Shown: positions 61,731-64,000 of the stretch, in pieces | Position numbering within the stretch: the first letter of the stretch is position 1 | Layout of the letters: every line of letters begins with the position of its first letter | Assembly (NCBI GenBank): GCA_013001595.1 | Contig: JABDMH010000056.1 | Span: forward strand, 186,001-250,000 | Length of the DNA stretch: 64,000 nucleotides | Direction of reading: 5' to 3' | DNA from: Saprospiraceae bacterium | GTDB taxonomy: Bacteria > Bacteroidota > Bacteroidia > Chitinophagales > Saprospiraceae | Position numbers and translations under genes: made by a program | The notes under the pieces: generated by a model | What the model saw: the letters and a program-made list of their open reading frames with translations, nothing else | Told to the model about the DNA's origin: nothing | The model's database searches: none

Positions 61731-64000
61731 TTATCCTTTAGTAATTGTTTCGTCTAAGTTTAATATTGCAGAAGCGATATTTATTAGGGCTGCCATAGAG
61801 GGAGATTCTTCTCCAATTCCATCGGTAATTTTCGAGACTTCTATTGGCGTGTCGCCATATAGATCAAGTGAATGACGAAATAGAGACTGCATGGTTTCTA
61901 ATTCAAGATGGGTAGGTTCTCTAAATAATGTTTGCTGAAAGCCAAAGCTTATTTGGTTTAATACATCATCTGAATTCTCCAGCATCCTTGTGGCAAGTGA
62001 TTGAGCGGCACCAAAGAAAACCGGATCATTTAAGGTGACAAATGCTTGTAATGGAGTATTGGTCCTGATTCTTCGTGATACGCAAAGTTCTCTACTGGTT
62101 GCATCGAAGGATATCATCGAGGGGTATGGACTTACCCGCCGCCAAAAAGTATATATGGCTCGTCTGTTTTGATTTTCTGGCTCGAAAGAGGTTTGCCAGC
62201 CCTTAACATGTCGAATCACATTCCAAACACCTTCGGGCTGTGGCGGCATGACACTGGGTCCATAAACCCGGCCATTCAACAAACCACTTACCGAAAGCGC
62301 TTGATCTCGAATTTGTTCAGCTGACAGTCTGACTCTCGGACCTCTTGCCAACAAGGTATTGTAAGGATCCATTTGATATAGTTGCGGACTGATTTTGGAG
62401 GTTTGCCTATAGGTAGCCGACATTACAATTTGTTTGAGCAGAGATTTTACACTCCAACGATGTTCGTCACTAAACTGGATGGCAAGCCAGTCCAATAACT
62501 CCTGATGTATGGGCACTGATCCCTGACTACCAAAATCTTCCAGGGTTTCTACCAACCCTCTGCCAAATAATTGCTCCCAAAACCTATTAACCATGACCCT
62601 GCCAGTCAAAGGGTTTTTTGAGTGTACTAGCCATTGTGCCAACTCTAGACGGTCGGTTGGATGTCGCGATTGAGGTTGGCCCAGCGCTTCTGGAACGCCT
62701 GGTTGTACTTCCTCCCCATGAACTAGCCAATTCCCTCGCACAAATACATGCGAGGTTCGAGATGAATCAAGCGGTAATTCGCGCATTACGGGCACCTTTA
62801 GCGGATTTATGGCCATAAACGCATTTACCATCTCCTCATAGGTTTTGCCTATGGTATCACCCGTTTCCCTCAGCAGTTCAATTTGTTTCCAATAATCGGT
62901 TTTCAATGTCCTCTGTGGTGAGGATAGCAGCTCCATTTTTGGTTCGTCACTAGTATGATCTCTATCTTGGGTATTGTTAAACAAGGCATATGCCCTGTAA
63001 TACTCTTCATGTCTGATGGGATCATAAGGATGTGAGTGGCATTGAACACATCCCATGGTGGTACCTTGCCATACCTCATAGGTAGTATTGACCCTGTCTA
63101 ATACAGCGGCAACCCTGAATTCTTCATCATCAGTGCCCCCTTCGTCATTGCTCATGGTATTGCGATGAAATGCTGTAGCCAGCAATTGGTCTTCATTTGG
63201 CCTTGTTAGGAGGTCACCTGCAAGCTGATAAATAGTAAATGAATCAAACGGCATATCTTGATTGAAGGCATCGATCACCCAATCTCTATACATCCACATG
63301 GTGGGTCTTAGGTTATCCTTTTGATAGCCCTGTGAATCGGCATATCTGGCAAGATCTAACCAGAAAGAAGCCCACCTTTCACCAAAATGTAATGAAGCCA
63401 ATAAGCTGTCCACTAAATTTTCAAAAGCATCTTCACTTGCATCATCTAAAAATTTATTGGCCAAAGATTCAGGCGGTGGAAGGCCGATAAGATCAAGGCT
63501 GACTCTGCGCAGTAGTGTAGGTTTACTGGCTTCTTCAGATAAAGTCAGTCCTTCAGCCCTTAGCCTATTTAATACAAATTTATCTAGATCTCTCTTTCCC
63601 TTTTTCTCTGAAAGCTCAGGTGGCTCGAGACTTGGATTCGGTGCTACATAAGCCCAGTGATCTTGCCACTGGGCACCTTGTTTTATCCAGTTGGTAAGGA
63701 TGGAGATTTCATTAGGATCGAGTGGACTACCCTCTGGAGGCATTCTTAATTCCGGATCCCTTTCATTGATTCGCTCGATCACAGTGCTCTTATTTGCAGA
63801 GCCTGGAACGATGGCAAAATCTCCAGAAGTCAAAGAGTCAAGTGCACTTTCTCTGAATAGAAAGCTAAGGCCGCCTTTTTGACGAATTCCACCATGACAG
63901 GTCATACATTTCTTATTCAAAATGGGGCGAACCTGAGTATTAAAATCAATATTATTTCTCCCAATGTAGCCACATGAGCACATTAAGGTTGCCAATCCTA
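61731..64000 (-). CDS. PSD1/PSCyt1 domain cytochrome c-like protein (runs off right edge)
   Basis: At least 754 residues; the frame stays open to the window edge, so the true start and signal peptide probably lie outside. The first visible residues (GLATLMCSCGY) look like the end of a lipoprotein signal. Order: PSCyt1 haem domain with CxxCH (RPILNKKCMTCHGG, about 27-40), LDPNEISILTNWIKQGAQWQDHWA, DUF1549 (LRRVSLDLIGLPPPES...WARYADSQGYQKDN-like), CVQCHSHPYDPI with a second haem-type CxxCH, and the C-terminal DUF1553 (NRFWEQLFGRGLVETLEDFGSQG). Likely an exported redox protein acting with DUF1501. Confidence 0.88.
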   Translation of the reverse strand, partial: GLATLMCSCGYIGRNNIDFNTQVRPILNKKCMTCHGGIRQKGGLSFLFRESALDSLTSGDFAIVPGSANKSTVIERINERDPELRMPPEGSPLDPNEISILTNWIKQGAQWQDHWAYVAPNPSLEPPELSEKKGKRDLDKFVLNRLRAEGLTLSEEASKPTLLRRVSLDLIGLPPPESLANKFLDDASEDAFENLVDSLLASLHFGERWASFWLDLARYADSQGYQKDNLRPTMWMYRDWVIDAFNQDMPFDSFTIYQLAGDLLTRPNEDQLLATAFHRNTMSNDEGGTDDEEFRVAAVLDRVNTTYEVWQGTTMGCVQCHSHPYDPIRHEEYYRAYALFNNTQDRDHTSDEPKMELLSSPQRTLKTDYWKQIELLRETGDTIGKTYEEMVNAFMAINPLKVPVMRELPLDSSRTSHVFVRGNWLVHGEEVQPGVPEALGQPQSRHPTDRLELAQWLVHSKNPLTGRVMVNRFWEQLFGRGLVETLEDFGSQGSVPIHQELLDWLAIQFSDEHRWSVKSLLKQIVMSATYRQTSKISPQLYQMDPYNTLLARGPRVRLSAEQIRDQALSVSGLLNGRVYGPSVMPPQPEGVWNVIRHVKGWQTSFEPENQNRRAIYTFWRRVSPYPSMISFDATSRELCVSRRIRTNTPLQAFVTLNDPVFFGAAQSLATRMLENSDDVLNQISFGFQQTLFREPTHLELETMQSLFRHSLDLYGDTPIEVSKITDGIGEESPSMAALINIASAILNLDETITKG

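Noticed and set aside
1-64000. Insertion sequences, integrases, CRISPR arrays, toxin-antitoxin or phage genes
   Set aside because: None seen on either strand; the tail-fibre-like protein has a bacterial signal peptide and T9SS-type neighbours, not phage genes.

Overview
The window is a gene-dense chromosomal piece of a Bacteroidota bacterium. I infer this from type IX secretion (T9SS) and gliding genes (porU, porV, gldJ, PorP/SprF proteins, a type B sorting domain), from several Bacteroidota-type promoters (-7 box TAnnTTTG, once with TTG exactly 19 bp upstream), and from a bacterial A-type RNase P RNA. A marine, alga-associated member of the Saprospiria is plausible from the polysaccharide genes, but this is inference.

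Layout. 1-555: left-truncated membrane sensor (-). 652-1057: rnpB (+). 1162-9187 (-): porV, porU and a YfhO-type membrane protein. 9258-13407 (+): PorP/SprF, gldJ and murF. Around 13.4-24.4 kb lie a pseudo-arginase, an OmpA/TSP3 protein, pyruvate dehydrogenase E2, recR, a glycosyltransferase fusion, an M20 amidohydrolase, an NtrC-like regulator and a LOG protein. 24469-27582 (-) is a tight three-gene unit: PorP-like protein, S74 tail-fibre-like protein and type B sorting-domain protein. 27.8-30.8 kb: PhoX-like phosphatase and a sulfatase. 30834-35044 (-): a four-gene operon with an atypical Nramp-like transporter, a nucleotide-sugar-epimerase-like protein, a DHDPS-family lyase and a GNAT. 35.4-44.1 kb: assorted housekeeping and stress genes, with a decayed gene at about 36.4-36.8 kb.

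44.4-64.0 kb is a carbohydrate-catabolism region: FG-GAP lipoprotein, RraA-type aldolase, split UxaA-type sugar-acid dehydratase, a GH36/27-like hydrolase, a GH95 enzyme directly followed by L-fuconate dehydratase, a FAD oxidoreductase next to a protein with a covalent-FMN motif, a beta-propeller hydrolase-like protein, a Cys-type sulfatase, and a DUF1501/PSD1 cytochrome pair at the right edge. Together with the alginate-lyase-family protein at 40.7 kb and the sulfatase at 29.3 kb, this looks like breakdown of a sulfated fucose- or L-galactose-containing glycan with non-phosphorylative (dehydratase/aldolase) sugar-acid catabolism. No SusC/SusD pair, sulfatase maturase or dedicated regulator is visible.

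The most promising under-described items are the FAD/FMN protein pair, the GH95 protein with substituted catalytic positions, the Nramp-like operon, the PorP/S74/type B module, and the metal-ligand-less arginase homologue beside T9SS genes.
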